A DNA stretch of 34,327 nt from Pseudomonadales bacterium. GTDB taxonomy: Bacteria; Pseudomonadota; Gammaproteobacteria; Pseudomonadales; Azotimanducaceae. The stretch spans positions 1-34,327 of the forward strand of contig JAESSY010000003.1 of NCBI GenBank assembly GCA_016763855.1, read 5' to 3'. Positions 1-7,464 of the stretch are shown in pieces; positions within the stretch are counted from its first letter, which is position 1, and each line of letters starts with the position of its first letter. The position numbers were made by a program, and so were the translations under genes. The notes beneath the pieces are model-generated. The model saw nothing but the letters and a program-made list of their open reading frames with translations. It did not search any database and was not told where the DNA came from.

Positions 1-163
1 AGATAGTGTTCTTATCCTATCGACTATCCATTCTCTGCGATGATCAAAGTCACGTCCTGATTGTTGATCAGTACCGCACAAGTAGGCACGTCGCACACAT
101 CGGGAACAAACGTGATAGATACCGCCTTCTGGGTCGACCAAATGTGATCTGGGATAAGTCATT
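1..163 (-). CDS. Y1-type (REP-associated / IS200-like) transposase, N-terminal part, runs off the window
   Basis: The minus strand opens with ATG at 163-161 and stays open for 54 codons to the left edge. The protein starts MTYPRSHLVDPEGGIYHVCS, followed by RCVRRAYLCG and later FDHRREWIVDRI. That pattern (YHVxSRCVRRAxLCG, then a HRR-W-DR helix) is the start of the Y1 HUH single-strand transposase family called REP-associated tyrosine transposase, which nicks and joins single-stranded DNA at hairpins. The HUH pair and catalytic Tyr would lie beyond the edge, so activity cannot be judged. A tandem GGCTGTCC-containing repeat lies about 100 bp upstream. The family match is from memory of the motif. 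Confidence 0.8.
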
Positions 164-260
164 TGGTTAGCGTACTTGTCTATTGAACTTATCAGAAGGG
201 CTGAAATCTTAAATTAGTGAGGGAGATTGGATTGAAGGTTTGTAAGAGATAGAGGATTGG

Positions 261-308
261 TTGGCTGTCCTGAATTTATTGGCTGTCCTGAATTTATTGC
301 TGAATTTA
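261..308. repeat. Tandem 18-bp repeat (2.7 copies)
   Basis: The unit TTGGCTGTCCTGAATTTA occurs at 261-278 and 279-296 without mismatch, followed by a third copy at 297-308 that lacks six bases of the GGCTGTCC part. It lies upstream of the Y1 transposase start (163, minus). Such transposases act on short repeats, so a link is possible but unproven; slippage alone would also explain it. Confidence 0.75.
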
Positions 309-715
309 TTTGACAGTATTGTAAAATGGCGAGTGTTACTAAATGAACAACTACCTGTGGGTGATAGTCTAAATCAAGAACACAGAGCAAGAATTGAGTA
401 ATTTGGGTTGTTTAGATGCGCTGCCTAGATAGCAGGCACGGGAAATTGCAGGCTGATTGGTCTATCTTGTAAGGTCGTTAGGGTTCACGAATACTGCGCG
501 TTAGAAAAAATCTATGAATGGCTGATAGTGAATTTGTCAAAATTTACACCAGCACTGCTATGGAGATCTACCCAAGGCCATGACTTGAACTTGATTCAAA
601 AAGGCCTATATCCCATGAATTTTAATTTCGATAAGCGCAAGCGCTTTGGGATGTGTGTACTCAGTTGTACTGAGTTTCCGATTGTTGATTTCTCTTCAAA
701 GGCAAAGTAAGGTAT

Positions 716-743
716 ATGTCTACTAGATATATCGAGTAGATAT
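716..743. promoter_or_regulatory. 28-bp dyad, candidate operator for the PadR regulator
   Basis: The centre GATATATC (726-733) is flanked by TCTACT (719-724) and AGTAGA (735-740) with a few more pairs outside, giving 14-bp half sites with two mismatched pairs. It ends 22 bp before the TTG start of the hydrolase gene, where a bound repressor would block transcription. PadR proteins bind long AT-rich dyads in front of their own operon, and a PadR gene is the second gene here. Assignment is by position. Confidence 0.5.
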
Positions 744-765
744 CTAATTCGGAGAGAGCCTGGAA

Positions 766-1977
766 TTGAAATTAGTCCTATGTATCACAATTATTCTGTT
801 GTATATATCTATGGGCACTACAGCAGCTGAACTCAATAACACCGGAATGAAACATCATATGATTGGCAGAGATTCGATTGATTTTTTCTTATCAGACGAG
901 CAGAAACTTCAGTTGGAGGTATGGTATCCGGCTGAAGTTGGTGATGGTGAACCAGATTTTGCTTTTTTTGAAGCGCTGAGGACTGAATTATCAGAAGTAA
1001 TGGGCATGCCGAAAGTGACAATCTCACTGAAAGAGAAAACAAGGGGCTTGCGAGGTTTAGCGCCTGCAAAGGGCGCTTTTCCGATTATTATTTTCAGTCA
1101 TGGTTTCGCTTCCTTTTCTCGTCAAAACACACGACAGTTTGAGGCGCTAACCGAAGCAGGTTATGTCGTCCTTTCCGTAAGCCAACCTGGTCAATCGCTT
1201 GCGACACGGTTTGATGATGGTCGTATTGTTCCATTGGATAGTGCCCCACTAGAACTGATGACGAAGAGCTTTAAAAATAGACGAGAAATATCAGCCGAAG
1301 CTAGATCCATGATTATTCACCATAAAAAGTTGGCTGATTCTTATACAAAGGATGAATATGTCGCGAACATGGCGTTGCTGAAACAAAATACGATATACGG
1401 AGCTTATCCAGAATACGTATCAATTAGGGGTAAAGCGCTTGTTGATCTTGTACTTAACATAAGTTCAATAGACCATCCGTCACTAGTGGGTGCCGATTTG
1501 CAGTCAATTGGCCTCTATGGTCATTCGCTCGGTGGTATGGTGTCTGTTTACGCTGCCGGACAATTGTCAAAACTCGGCATTGACATAAAATCGGTTGTGA
1601 GTCTGGATGCAGCACAATTAATACTGGAAGATGATGATCTGAATCTAAGCGCAAATACTTGTTTCATAATGGGTGGATCTACAAAGTTGGGGAAAACAGT
1701 CGTTAGTAGTTTGCATGTCAACCGCTATCTGGCAGAGCAAAATGACAATGTATGCGAAATAAATGTCGTTAGAGCAGCTCATAATAACTTCACGGATTTG
1801 AATTGGGTCGGTTTGTTGAAATGGTTCGGCTTGTTAGGCCCGATAGACAACAAGAAATTTGGCCCTTGGTTGAATGGCTTTTTGGTTAGTTATTTAAATC
1901 ATCATATGAAAGGTAAAGAGTACAATTATACCATGTGGATGAACGCTGAAATAACAGGGCAGATCGTTGTTAGATAA
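766..1977 (+). CDS. Secreted alpha/beta hydrolase, platelet-activating-factor acetylhydrolase-like
   Basis: The 403-residue protein has a hydrophobic N-terminal signal (about 1-20) and an alpha/beta-hydrolase fold. The oxyanion segment FSHGF lies near residue 110. The nucleophile elbow GHSLGG places Ser254, and Asp281 (VSLDAAQ) and His339 (RAAHNN) fit the rest of a catalytic triad. Layout resembles PAF-acetylhydrolase/dienelactone-hydrolase relatives, which cleave short acyl esters; the true substrate is unknown. The TTG start is chosen because GGAGAG (751-756) sits at good distance and later ATGs would cut the signal peptide. The PadR gene overlaps its 3' end by 11 bp, so the two form an operon. 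Confidence 0.8.
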   Translation: MKLVLCITIILLYISMGTTAAELNNTGMKHHMIGRDSIDFFLSDEQKLQLEVWYPAEVGDGEPDFAFFEALRTELSEVMGMPKVTISLKEKTRGLRGLAPAKGAFPIIIFSHGFASFSRQNTRQFEALTEAGYVVLSVSQPGQSLATRFDDGRIVPLDSAPLELMTKSFKNRREISAEARSMIIHHKKLADSYTKDEYVANMALLKQNTIYGAYPEYVSIRGKALVDLVLNISSIDHPSLVGADLQSIGLYGHSLGGMVSVYAAGQLSKLGIDIKSVVSLDAAQLILEDDDLNLSANTCFIMGGSTKLGKTVVSSLHVNRYLAEQNDNVCEINVVRAAHNNFTDLNWVGLLKWFGLLGPIDNKKFGPWLNGFLVSYLNHHMKGKEYNYTMWMNAEITGQIVVR

Positions 1978-2494
1978 AATAATTCTTGGGCTGCTTCACA
2001 CGCAGCCACATTCTGCCTATAGCTTACAAAAGGCCATGGAAAAAAGTACTAATTTTTTTTACGGGGCTAGTCAGGGTAATATCCATCCAACACTGAAGAG
2101 GATGGCATCAGCGAAGCTGGTTGCCACGAAGAAGCAAAGTACGGGGTCGAGGCCACGAATAGAGTACACAATAACCCGAATGGGTAGACAGGAATTCAAG
2201 AACTGGGTTAATGGTCCCCTTCAGGTTGGCAGGGTAAAAGATGATGCTTTAGTGAAATTGTTTTTTCTTGGTCACGTTGTTAAATCAAAAAGGCAACAGA
2301 TTATTAAGGAATTCCAACAGGATCTAGCTGAAAGTAGGGCGGCGCTATTGCTTGTTAAAGAATTGAATGCTGTCCAAGAACATAGCAAGCCACTGACCGA
2401 GGTCGAGCTATTTCGATTGGAAACTATTCAGTATGGAATCGACTATTTTGAGTTCACTGAAAAGTGGTACAAGAAATTGTTGGAGCGTGTCTGA
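1967..2494 (+). CDS. PadR family transcriptional regulator
   Basis: The 175-residue protein has the PadR winged helix at about 1-80: ILGLLHTQPHSAYSLQKAM, then a GNIHPTLKRM recognition helix and a wing with RPRIEYTITRMGRQEF. The C-terminal half (about 85-175) is helical and charged, as in the PadR C-terminal dimerisation domain. The frame begins at TTG inside the end of the hydrolase gene, so translation is probably coupled. PadR proteins usually repress their own operon and respond to phenolic or other small ligands. The dyad at 716-743 is the likely target. Family is clear; ligand unknown. Confidence 0.85.
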   Translation: MLDKIILGLLHTQPHSAYSLQKAMEKSTNFFYGASQGNIHPTLKRMASAKLVATKKQSTGSRPRIEYTITRMGRQEFKNWVNGPLQVGRVKDDALVKLFFLGHVVKSKRQQIIKEFQQDLAESRAALLLVKELNAVQEHSKPLTEVELFRLETIQYGIDYFEFTEKWYKKLLERV

Positions 2495-2875
2495 GTCGTT
2501 GTCATATCAGTCACTTTGCCTTGTGTAGATAGTGTTTATCAAGTTGGATACTACTGGTCATGAGATAATCAAATCTGTCCACCTGCATCCAACTATGCTT
2601 GAGGCAATCCATGAAACATTGGTGTCAAAAATCAGTGTCGAAAATTAACGCTCGGGCTTTAAACTCTCCAATATATCAAGATGGGCGGCATGGATGTCTT
2701 GAGCACGGATCGCAATTTGGTCTGAAAGCATAATGGCCACCAGCGCAAGTAAGCGAGGAACACTCATGCTGTATGGCGAAGACCATGGACATTGTGTTTC
2801 TCAGGGCGATGCAACGATTTCAGTGATGATGTAGGTACGATGCAACCTTACTTTAGCATTTGTATTTTTTTAAAC
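2495..2875. other. 381-bp stretch between convergent genes, no recognised gene
   Basis: This stretch separates the 3' ends of the PadR gene and the sensor kinase gene. The longest open frame I see is 40 codons on the minus strand (2645-2767, starting MSVPRLLALVAIML). It has no family I recognise and no good ribosome site. It may be a remnant of a longer gene. No T-rich hairpin terminator is evident. Confidence 0.5.
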
Positions 2876-4183
2876 TCAACGAATCAACGGAAGACTAACC
2901 GTCACTTTTAGTCCTCCCAATGCAGATTGATCGAACAACAACTCTCCATGGTAACTTTGAACAATATCTGAACAGATTGATAAACCCAGTCCATGACCCT
3001 GGCGCGACTCATCCAACCTAAAGCCTTTTTCTGTGATTAAACTCATTTGTTCCATCGTCACTCCCTCTCCATCGTCTTCAACAGTGAGCAGGTAGAAATT
3101 TTCAGCTGTTTTAAACTCAATATTGACTACCGATGTCGTAAATTTACAGGCATTATCAAGCAGGTTTCCACTTAGTTCCAGCATGTCACCTCTATCTAGA
3201 TTGACCTCATTTAAGTTTTTCTGAATAGTCAATTCTAGACTTATCTTCGGGTAAATATTTTTCATGATTTTCAGTAAGACAGGAATTTCTTCCTGTATCT
3301 TAAATGCGCCACCAACAACATTCGTTCCAGAAATTTTTGCTCGACGTAATTCTCGATCAACAATCGTTTGAATTTCGTCAAAACACTGGAGCGCAGATTC
3401 TTTGCCTTCGTTAGTTTCGATGTATAGAGACAATATTTGCATTGGTCGCTTTATTTCATGCGTCAGATTGCCGATAGCATTCCGAGTACGTTTGATACGC
3501 TGCCGCAACTGCTCGACTAGTAGTTCAATTTCCGATACCAAGGGGGAAATTTCCATCGGTACTAGCGTGCCATTTTTTTCCATATCTCCATGCCGTACTG
3601 CCTGCAAATTTGTGCGCAATAAATCAAATACTGCAAACCCTCGGTTGAGAATTCCTTGCTGCAAATAAACTAGCACGGCGCTAGCCGTAGTAACCAGCAA
3701 AACCGCAATGATAGAAAACTTAAGCAATTGCTGTTGAAAAGAAGTGATATCTTCAGCCACCCAAATCTGCAGGATTTGGTTATTCTTTTTGATTCTCTGT
3801 TGCCAGACTAACCAGACCTCTTCTCCTGCACCGTTCATTTGATAACTGTGGGATTGCGTCGCTTGCATCTCTGGAATGGATAACTCAAAATCAAACAGCG
3901 AACGCGAGCGCAATGTTTGTTGCGCTGTTTGCACTATATAGTAGTGTCCGGAACGTACACGGCTATAAACCTGAGAAATATGTGCTGGATTCACTTCCCA
4001 ATGATCATCAGCTGATATCTGAATGAAACTCACCAAACTTTCTGCGTCATGTTGCAAACGAGTAACAATCTGTTCCTTGACGAGTTGCTGAATAAATATA
4101 TTTAACGTAACCAGCATTAGCAACATAACCAATACCATGTTTAATATAAGACTTTTATTGAGCTTTTTCTTGAGTGAATACAT
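2876..4183 (-). CDS. Sensor histidine kinase, QseC/PhoQ-like layout
   Basis: The 435-residue inner-membrane kinase has a transmembrane helix at about 11-33, a periplasmic sensor of about 120 residues and a second helix at about 155-175. A linker with a HisKA dimerisation domain follows: NLTHEIKRPM puts the phospho-acceptor His at 242. The ATPase domain has the N box (GNLLDNACKF), G1 (VEDDGEGV) and G2 (GHGLGLSI). It should phosphorylate the response regulator encoded just upstream. The two are now separated by a 118-bp MITE (4199-4316). Operon context points to a signal tied to periplasmic cytochromes or redox state; the ligand cannot be read. Confidence 0.9.
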   Translation of the reverse strand: MYSLKKKLNKSLILNMVLVMLLMLVTLNIFIQQLVKEQIVTRLQHDAESLVSFIQISADDHWEVNPAHISQVYSRVRSGHYYIVQTAQQTLRSRSLFDFELSIPEMQATQSHSYQMNGAGEEVWLVWQQRIKKNNQILQIWVAEDITSFQQQLLKFSIIAVLLVTTASAVLVYLQQGILNRGFAVFDLLRTNLQAVRHGDMEKNGTLVPMEISPLVSEIELLVEQLRQRIKRTRNAIGNLTHEIKRPMQILSLYIETNEGKESALQCFDEIQTIVDRELRRAKISGTNVVGGAFKIQEEIPVLLKIMKNIYPKISLELTIQKNLNEVNLDRGDMLELSGNLLDNACKFTTSVVNIEFKTAENFYLLTVEDDGEGVTMEQMSLITEKGFRLDESRQGHGLGLSICSDIVQSYHGELLFDQSALGGLKVTVSLPLIR

Positions 4184-4198
4184 ATTGCGGCTAGCTAG

Positions 4199-4316
4199 TG
4201 CCCATCTGGAAACTAAATTCAGCGGGGCTACTTCCCTCGTAAGTGCTTGAAATTACAATCTAGCACAAATATAGCTCTGCGCTTTATAAGGAAATTCGTC
4301 TATTTATGGACGGGAA
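4199..4316 (-). mobile_element. 118-bp MITE, copy 1, between response regulator and kinase genes
   Basis: Read along + this copy runs GCCCATCTGGAAACTAAATT to TATTTATGGACGGGAA and matches the reverse complement of 29419-29536 at most positions. Ends are imperfect inverted repeats (CCCATC-xGAAA against CCCGTCCATAAA). It carries no gene. It interrupts the GCGGCTAGCCGC palindrome after the regulator stop: CTAGCTAG (4191-4198) and CTAGCCGC (4317-4324) flank it. The TAG stop of the regulator is in the right flank. Confidence 0.75.
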
Positions 4317-4973
4317 CTAGCCGCCCAGTTTATAACCTTGACCGCGATAAGTGACAATCAGCGATTTACTAAAATGGTGGCGCAGTCGATTAATATACAC
4401 TTCTATAACATTACTGTCTTTGAGCTGTTCTTCCTCATACACATGTTCACTTAATGTGGTTTTTGAAATAATCTTACCTGGATGAGACATCAAGTAGCGT
4501 AACAACTTGAACTCAATCGCCGTTAACTGGACAGTTCTTTCACCCTGATGTGCCTGCTGGCGATCGAGATCAAGCACCAGCCCTTGAATTTCCAAAGTGT
4601 TATCAGCCTGTCCAAATTGACGTCGTAAAATCGCTTCCAGGCGGGCCAGTAATTCTTCATAGTGGAACGGTTTACCCACATAATCATCGGCTCCAGCCTT
4701 CAATCCATCCACGCGTTCCTGCCAAGAATCTCGTGCGGTAAGAATTAGAATAGGTGTCTGAATTTTTTTTTGGCGCAGTGTCGTTAAAACATCCAGTCCA
4801 TTCTTCTGCGGTAAACCCAGATCAAGAATAATGCAATCGAAATCTTCTTCCATGGCCATGAACTCGCCATCAATACCGTTATCTGACCATTCAACGACAT
4901 ATCCGGCTTTGTTCAATTGTGGGCGCAAACTCTCTACCAGTCGGACGTCGTCTTCGACCAGTAAAATTTTCAT
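4317..4973 (-). CDS. OmpR/PhoB-family response regulator
   Basis: The 218-residue protein has a receiver domain at 1-115 with acidic residues in LLVEDDVRLVES, the phospho-acceptor Asp51 (IILDLGLPQ), Thr79 and Lys101. A winged-helix DNA-binding domain at about 125-216 ends with NVIEVYINRLRHHFSK and TYRGQGYKLGG. This is the QseB/PhoP type. Its ATG shares one base with the TAA of the frame-corrected PepSY gene (TAATG), so it belongs to the cytochrome operon upstream. Target sites are not known; genes of this operon are the first candidates. Confidence 0.95.
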   Translation of the reverse strand: MKILLVEDDVRLVESLRPQLNKAGYVVEWSDNGIDGEFMAMEEDFDCIILDLGLPQKNGLDVLTTLRQKKIQTPILILTARDSWQERVDGLKAGADDYVGKPFHYEELLARLEAILRRQFGQADNTLEIQGLVLDLDRQQAHQGERTVQLTAIEFKLLRYLMSHPGKIISKTTLSEHVYEEEQLKDSNVIEVYINRLRHHFSKSLIVTYRGQGYKLGG

Positions 4974-5274
4974 TAGTCAATCTCCTGCTCGAGTAGTTTG
5001 CCAGTAGCTGCATCAATAACCAGTTCGATTACATCACCATTTTTTGCAAAAATTCTAGTTCATAGATAATCAAGCCGTGTTCACACTCAACTTCCAGATC
5101 CAGTAAACGCCCTAAATTATGCTGCGGATATTTTTTTAAAATAGCATCGAGGGAGAGTATCTTGCCCTGATCCACCAGTTGGCGAATCTGGTCATGATCA
5201 AAATCACTTCTCGCAACAGAATTGAAACTAATCGTCCCAGCGACCAATGCCAGGAATAACCACATCGTCTTCAT
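4973..5274 (-). pseudogene. PepSY-domain periplasmic protein with a one-base shift in an A6 run
   Basis: ATG at 5274 follows AAGGAAG; the product has a signal peptide (MKTMWLFLALVAGTISFNSV) and a PepSY fold: DHDQIRQLVDQGKILSLD, then YPQHNLGRLLDLEVE and YELEFLQK. As read, the frame ends at 5029 in QKMVM. Adding one A to the run on the minus strand (T6 at 5040-5045 on +) gives QKNGDVIELVIDAATGKL, then LEQEID and a TAA at 4975-4973 overlapping the next ATG. That is the exact C-terminal half of a PepSY domain, so the intact gene spans 4973-5274. The cause may be a sequencing error, a real mutation, or slippage on the A run. PepSY proteins near two-component systems are thought to be periplasmic modulators. 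Confidence 0.8.
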
Positions 5275-5815
5275 CGAATCTTCCTTTCTCAGCATTCTGG
5301 TGACATGCGCTGCATTGACTTAAGGAGCTTACTTTATCATTACCCGTGATAAAACGGCAAGGAATCTCATCATGTTCATATATAAAATAAGGTAACTCGG
5401 TAATTCTTAACGGTGTTTTATTACCTAAATTCCTGAGTAATTTTCGACTCTCACCTTTTCGCCTCGCGGCGGATTGAACAAGATAGCTTTCGATACTATT
5501 ATGTGATTCTGCATCTAACTCTGCATTTTCGCCAAAATGATCTTCCAGACCAAGCATTACTTTTTGCCAGCTTTGGGTTGGTAGTAACTGAGCAGGGTAA
5601 GCCATGTGGCAACTGCCACATTCTTCCATATATAATTTATTGGTGCCTACGCTTTTAGTCGAGTAATTAGTACCTTTGTCTCGATATTCATACTCTCTAT
5701 CGTGTTCGTGCTTAGAATCGTCGGAAGCGATACTGCTACCAATGCCGTATAAACTAAATGTCAGAATACCACTTAACAAAACTGACCCGAAAACCAATGC
5801 TTTTTTATTTTCCAT
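5228..5815 (-). CDS. Diheme cytochrome c (DHC family)
   Basis: The product of about 195 residues has an N-terminal membrane anchor or signal (KKALVFGSVLLSGILTFSLY) and two heme motifs, CGSCH near residue 65 and CSACH near the C-terminus. Between them lie MAYPAQLLPTQSW and LPYFIYEHDEIPCR. This is the DHC family of periplasmic diheme cytochromes found beside DUF1924 and b561-type proteins. The start at 5815 is preferred because AAGGAA lies upstream, whereas the longer frame to 5908 reaches into the DUF1924 gene. Its 3' end overlaps the PepSY start by 47 bp. It probably passes electrons between membrane cytochrome b and a periplasmic acceptor. Confidence 0.85.
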   Translation of the reverse strand: MENKKALVFGSVLLSGILTFSLYGIGSSIASDDSKHEHDREYEYRDKGTNYSTKSVGTNKLYMEECGSCHMAYPAQLLPTQSWQKVMLGLEDHFGENAELDAESHNSIESYLVQSAARRKGESRKLLRNLGNKTPLRITELPYFIYEHDEIPCRFITGNDKVSSLSQCSACHQNAEKGRFDEDDVVIPGIGRWDD

Positions 5816-5838
5816 TATAAATTCCTTAATTTTGTTTT

Positions 5839-6228
5839 TTAGAGACTGTTTAACCAGTCCAATGTATTTGCTTTTTCCTGTGCAGTACACAGGCGACCCA
5901 ATGTCCATTTACAGTTTCGCAAGAACCATTTTTCAACCTTTTTACTATCCTGATAACGTTCGGGATTAACCGATGCTGCCATTGGTTTGATCGCTTTATT
6001 CGTTCTTACATGCCTGCCCGTGTCAGCTGGTGTGCTGCCATGACAGTTAATGCAGCCTCTGTCGCCATTTTTTGAATACCACAAATTTTTACCTTGCTCC
6101 GGTACAGCCACTGCAGCACCCTGCTGTTGATATTTTTGTAACAACTTATCGACTTCTGGGCTTGCTTGAGCTGGTAATCCTGATAGACAAGCTGCAGTAA
6201 CTATTAAAATTACACTTATTTTTTTCAT
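5839..6228 (-). CDS. DUF1924 monoheme cytochrome c
   Basis: The 129-residue protein has a Sec signal (MKKISVILIVTAACLSGLPA, cleavage after AQA) and one heme site, GCINCHG, near residue 60. The rest of the DUF1924 pattern is visible: HVRTNKAIKPMAASVNPERY, then KVEKWFLRNC and GRLCTAQEKA. DUF1924 proteins are small periplasmic cytochromes of unknown partner, usually encoded with a diheme DHC cytochrome and a b561-type membrane protein, exactly as here. Spacing to both neighbours is short (50 bp and 23 bp), consistent with one transcript. Confidence 0.85.
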   Translation of the reverse strand: MKKISVILIVTAACLSGLPAQASPEVDKLLQKYQQQGAAVAVPEQGKNLWYSKNGDRGCINCHGSTPADTGRHVRTNKAIKPMAASVNPERYQDSKKVEKWFLRNCKWTLGRLCTAQEKANTLDWLNSL

Positions 6229-6278
6229 CGTCTTACCCTGTTTGCGTATTTGAAATTTAGGTCGTAAAAGTCTTGAAC

Positions 6279-6875
6279 TTATGGCTTGCTGTCCGTTGCA
6301 TTAACGCGGTACTTTTTGCGTCCTGTGATCATGGCTTTGATTAAGTTTTCACGTTCCAGCATGCTGCTAAAAAATACCCCGGCGATATGTAAAATCACCA
6401 GCAGCACGGTGAAATTTGCGAAGAACTCATGAGCTTCCTCCATCCACTCGGCATTGAAGCCGGCTAAAAAGGTTTCAGCTAAGGGCCCCTCTCCCTGAGT
6501 AGCGATAATTGCCATGCCTGTTACGGATACCATGAAAATACTGATTAATAAGCTAATGATCATGGCTGCCGCCGCCGGGTTATGACCTATATAATGAGGT
6601 ACATCGAAGGTCAGCATTTTTTTGATGTAAGCAAAAACCTGAGTAGGAGATTTTACAAATTGAGTAAAGCGCGCATAACGTGTACCTATCACACCCCACA
6701 GGAGACGGAATCCGACAAGCATAGCGACAGCATAGCCTGTAGCAACATGTAGATTCATCCAGTCATCTTCGGTGACAAAAGTAATTAAAAATAAAATGAC
6801 CAATGACCAATGAAACACTCTAACCAGTGGATCCCATACTTTGATGGTATCTGAAGTATTCGATTGAATTGTCAT
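6279..6875 (-). CDS. Cytochrome b561-like membrane protein (cytochrome b/b6 domain)
   Basis: The 198-residue protein has four predicted membrane helices. Heme-ligand candidates are His in RVFHWSLV (helix 1), NLHVATGY (helix 2), EAHEFFANF and ILHIAGV (helices 3-4). It opens with KVWDPLVRVFHW, typical of the Ni/Fe-hydrogenase type b cytochrome and b561 group. It would exchange electrons between the quinone pool and the periplasmic cytochromes encoded downstream. AGGAGA lies 7 bp before the ATG. It is the first gene of the operon; an inverted repeat and a MITE lie upstream. Confidence 0.9.
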   Translation of the reverse strand: MTIQSNTSDTIKVWDPLVRVFHWSLVILFLITFVTEDDWMNLHVATGYAVAMLVGFRLLWGVIGTRYARFTQFVKSPTQVFAYIKKMLTFDVPHYIGHNPAAAAMIISLLISIFMVSVTGMAIIATQGEGPLAETFLAGFNAEWMEEAHEFFANFTVLLVILHIAGVFFSSMLERENLIKAMITGRKKYRVNATDSKP

Positions 6876-6904
6876 TTTCTGTCTCCTGTTTGAAAGTATG
6901 GCGA

Positions 6905-6920
6905 TAGCGTAACAGCGCTA
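6905..6920. promoter_or_regulatory. Inverted repeat upstream of the cytochrome operon
   Basis: TAGCG and CGCTA form a perfect inverted repeat with a six-base spacer, 30-45 bp before the start codon of the first operon gene. It could be an operator. OmpR-type regulators often prefer direct repeats, so the operon's own regulator is not clearly the binder. Confidence 0.3.
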
Positions 6921-6950
6921 GATTAAACGAAACTTAAAATTGAATTTAGC

Positions 6951-7080
6951 TAGAAACTAAATTCAGCGGGGCTACTTCCCTCGTAAGTTCCTTATCGGAA
7001 CTTACTGCTTGAAATTAAAAACTAACACAAACATAGTTCTGCGCTTTATAAGGGAATTCGTCTATTTGTGGATGGACGCT
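6951..7080 (-). mobile_element. MITE, copy 2, diverged and with an extra hairpin
   Basis: This stretch matches copies 1 and 3 from GAAACTAAATTCAGCGGGGC through TTCGTCTATTTGTGGATGGA. It lacks the outer CCCATCC end, so the left terminus is decayed. Where the others read GTAAGTGCTTG it carries about 19 extra bases forming a perfect 9-bp hairpin: GTAAGTTCC (6983-6991) and GGAACTTAC (6997-7005). It lies between the cytochrome operon promoter region and the channel gene and has no coding capacity. Confidence 0.7.
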
Positions 7081-7090
7081 AACTAATCAG

Positions 7091-7110
7091 AACTTTAATT
7101 TAGCGATACC
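7091..7110. repeat. Dispersed IS6-end-like motif
   Basis: AACTTTAATTTAGCGATACC is a variant of the motif also found near 22181, 26611, 28694, 33867 and 34005 (consensus on the other strand GGTATCGCCAAATTAAC). It directly follows MITE copy 2. Probably a solo insertion-sequence end. Confidence 0.45.
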
Positions 7111-7464
7111 TTTTTTTGTGATATGAAGCCATGCTTTATCTTCGGGTCCGCCTTAAAAACCTATCGGGGTATTGGATTCCTGATTTATGAATAAAAGTGG
7201 TTTATACTTTCTGAAGACTGTCATGAACCGTGTAATTTTCTTGTAAAGTAGAGATGTGAGCTTGAATTTTTCGCCATCAATTTAATGGAAGATCGTAATG
7301 CGTTTTTCCGGCCCTACTAAGCTCGAGTCTGATGGTTGCGATTCCGAATCTATTGGTCTTGTTTGTAATTTATCCTCTGGTATTGCAATTCCAGAAAAGC
7401 AGAAAGCAACGAGTCGTGGTTTGATGGCATTATAATACTGAATATGGTTTAACGGAGATGCGGT
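7111..7464. other. Leader of the ion-channel operon
   Basis: The stretch has no gene I recognise. A perfect TATAAT hexamer at 7431-7436 lies 29 bp before the channel ATG and could be the -10 box; the matching -35 position (AACGAG) is poor, so an activator may be needed. GGAG at 7454-7457 is a usable ribosome site. Confidence 0.4.

Larger units (their letters stand above)
164..765. other. 602-bp non-coding stretch with tandem repeat and operator
   Basis: No convincing gene is seen between the Y1 transposase start and the hydrolase start. The stretch holds the tandem repeat at 261-308 and the dyad at 716-743. A 60-codon open frame at 528-710 has a GTG-type start, no good ribosome site and no recognisable motif, so I do not call it. 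Confidence 0.6.

Noticed and set aside
528-710. 60-codon open frame before the hydrolase gene
   Set aside because: No ribosome site, no motif and no partner gene; likely chance.
6983-7005. Perfect 9-bp hairpin as a terminator of the cytochrome operon or channel gene
   Set aside because: It lies upstream of both genes, has no T run and falls inside a MITE copy.
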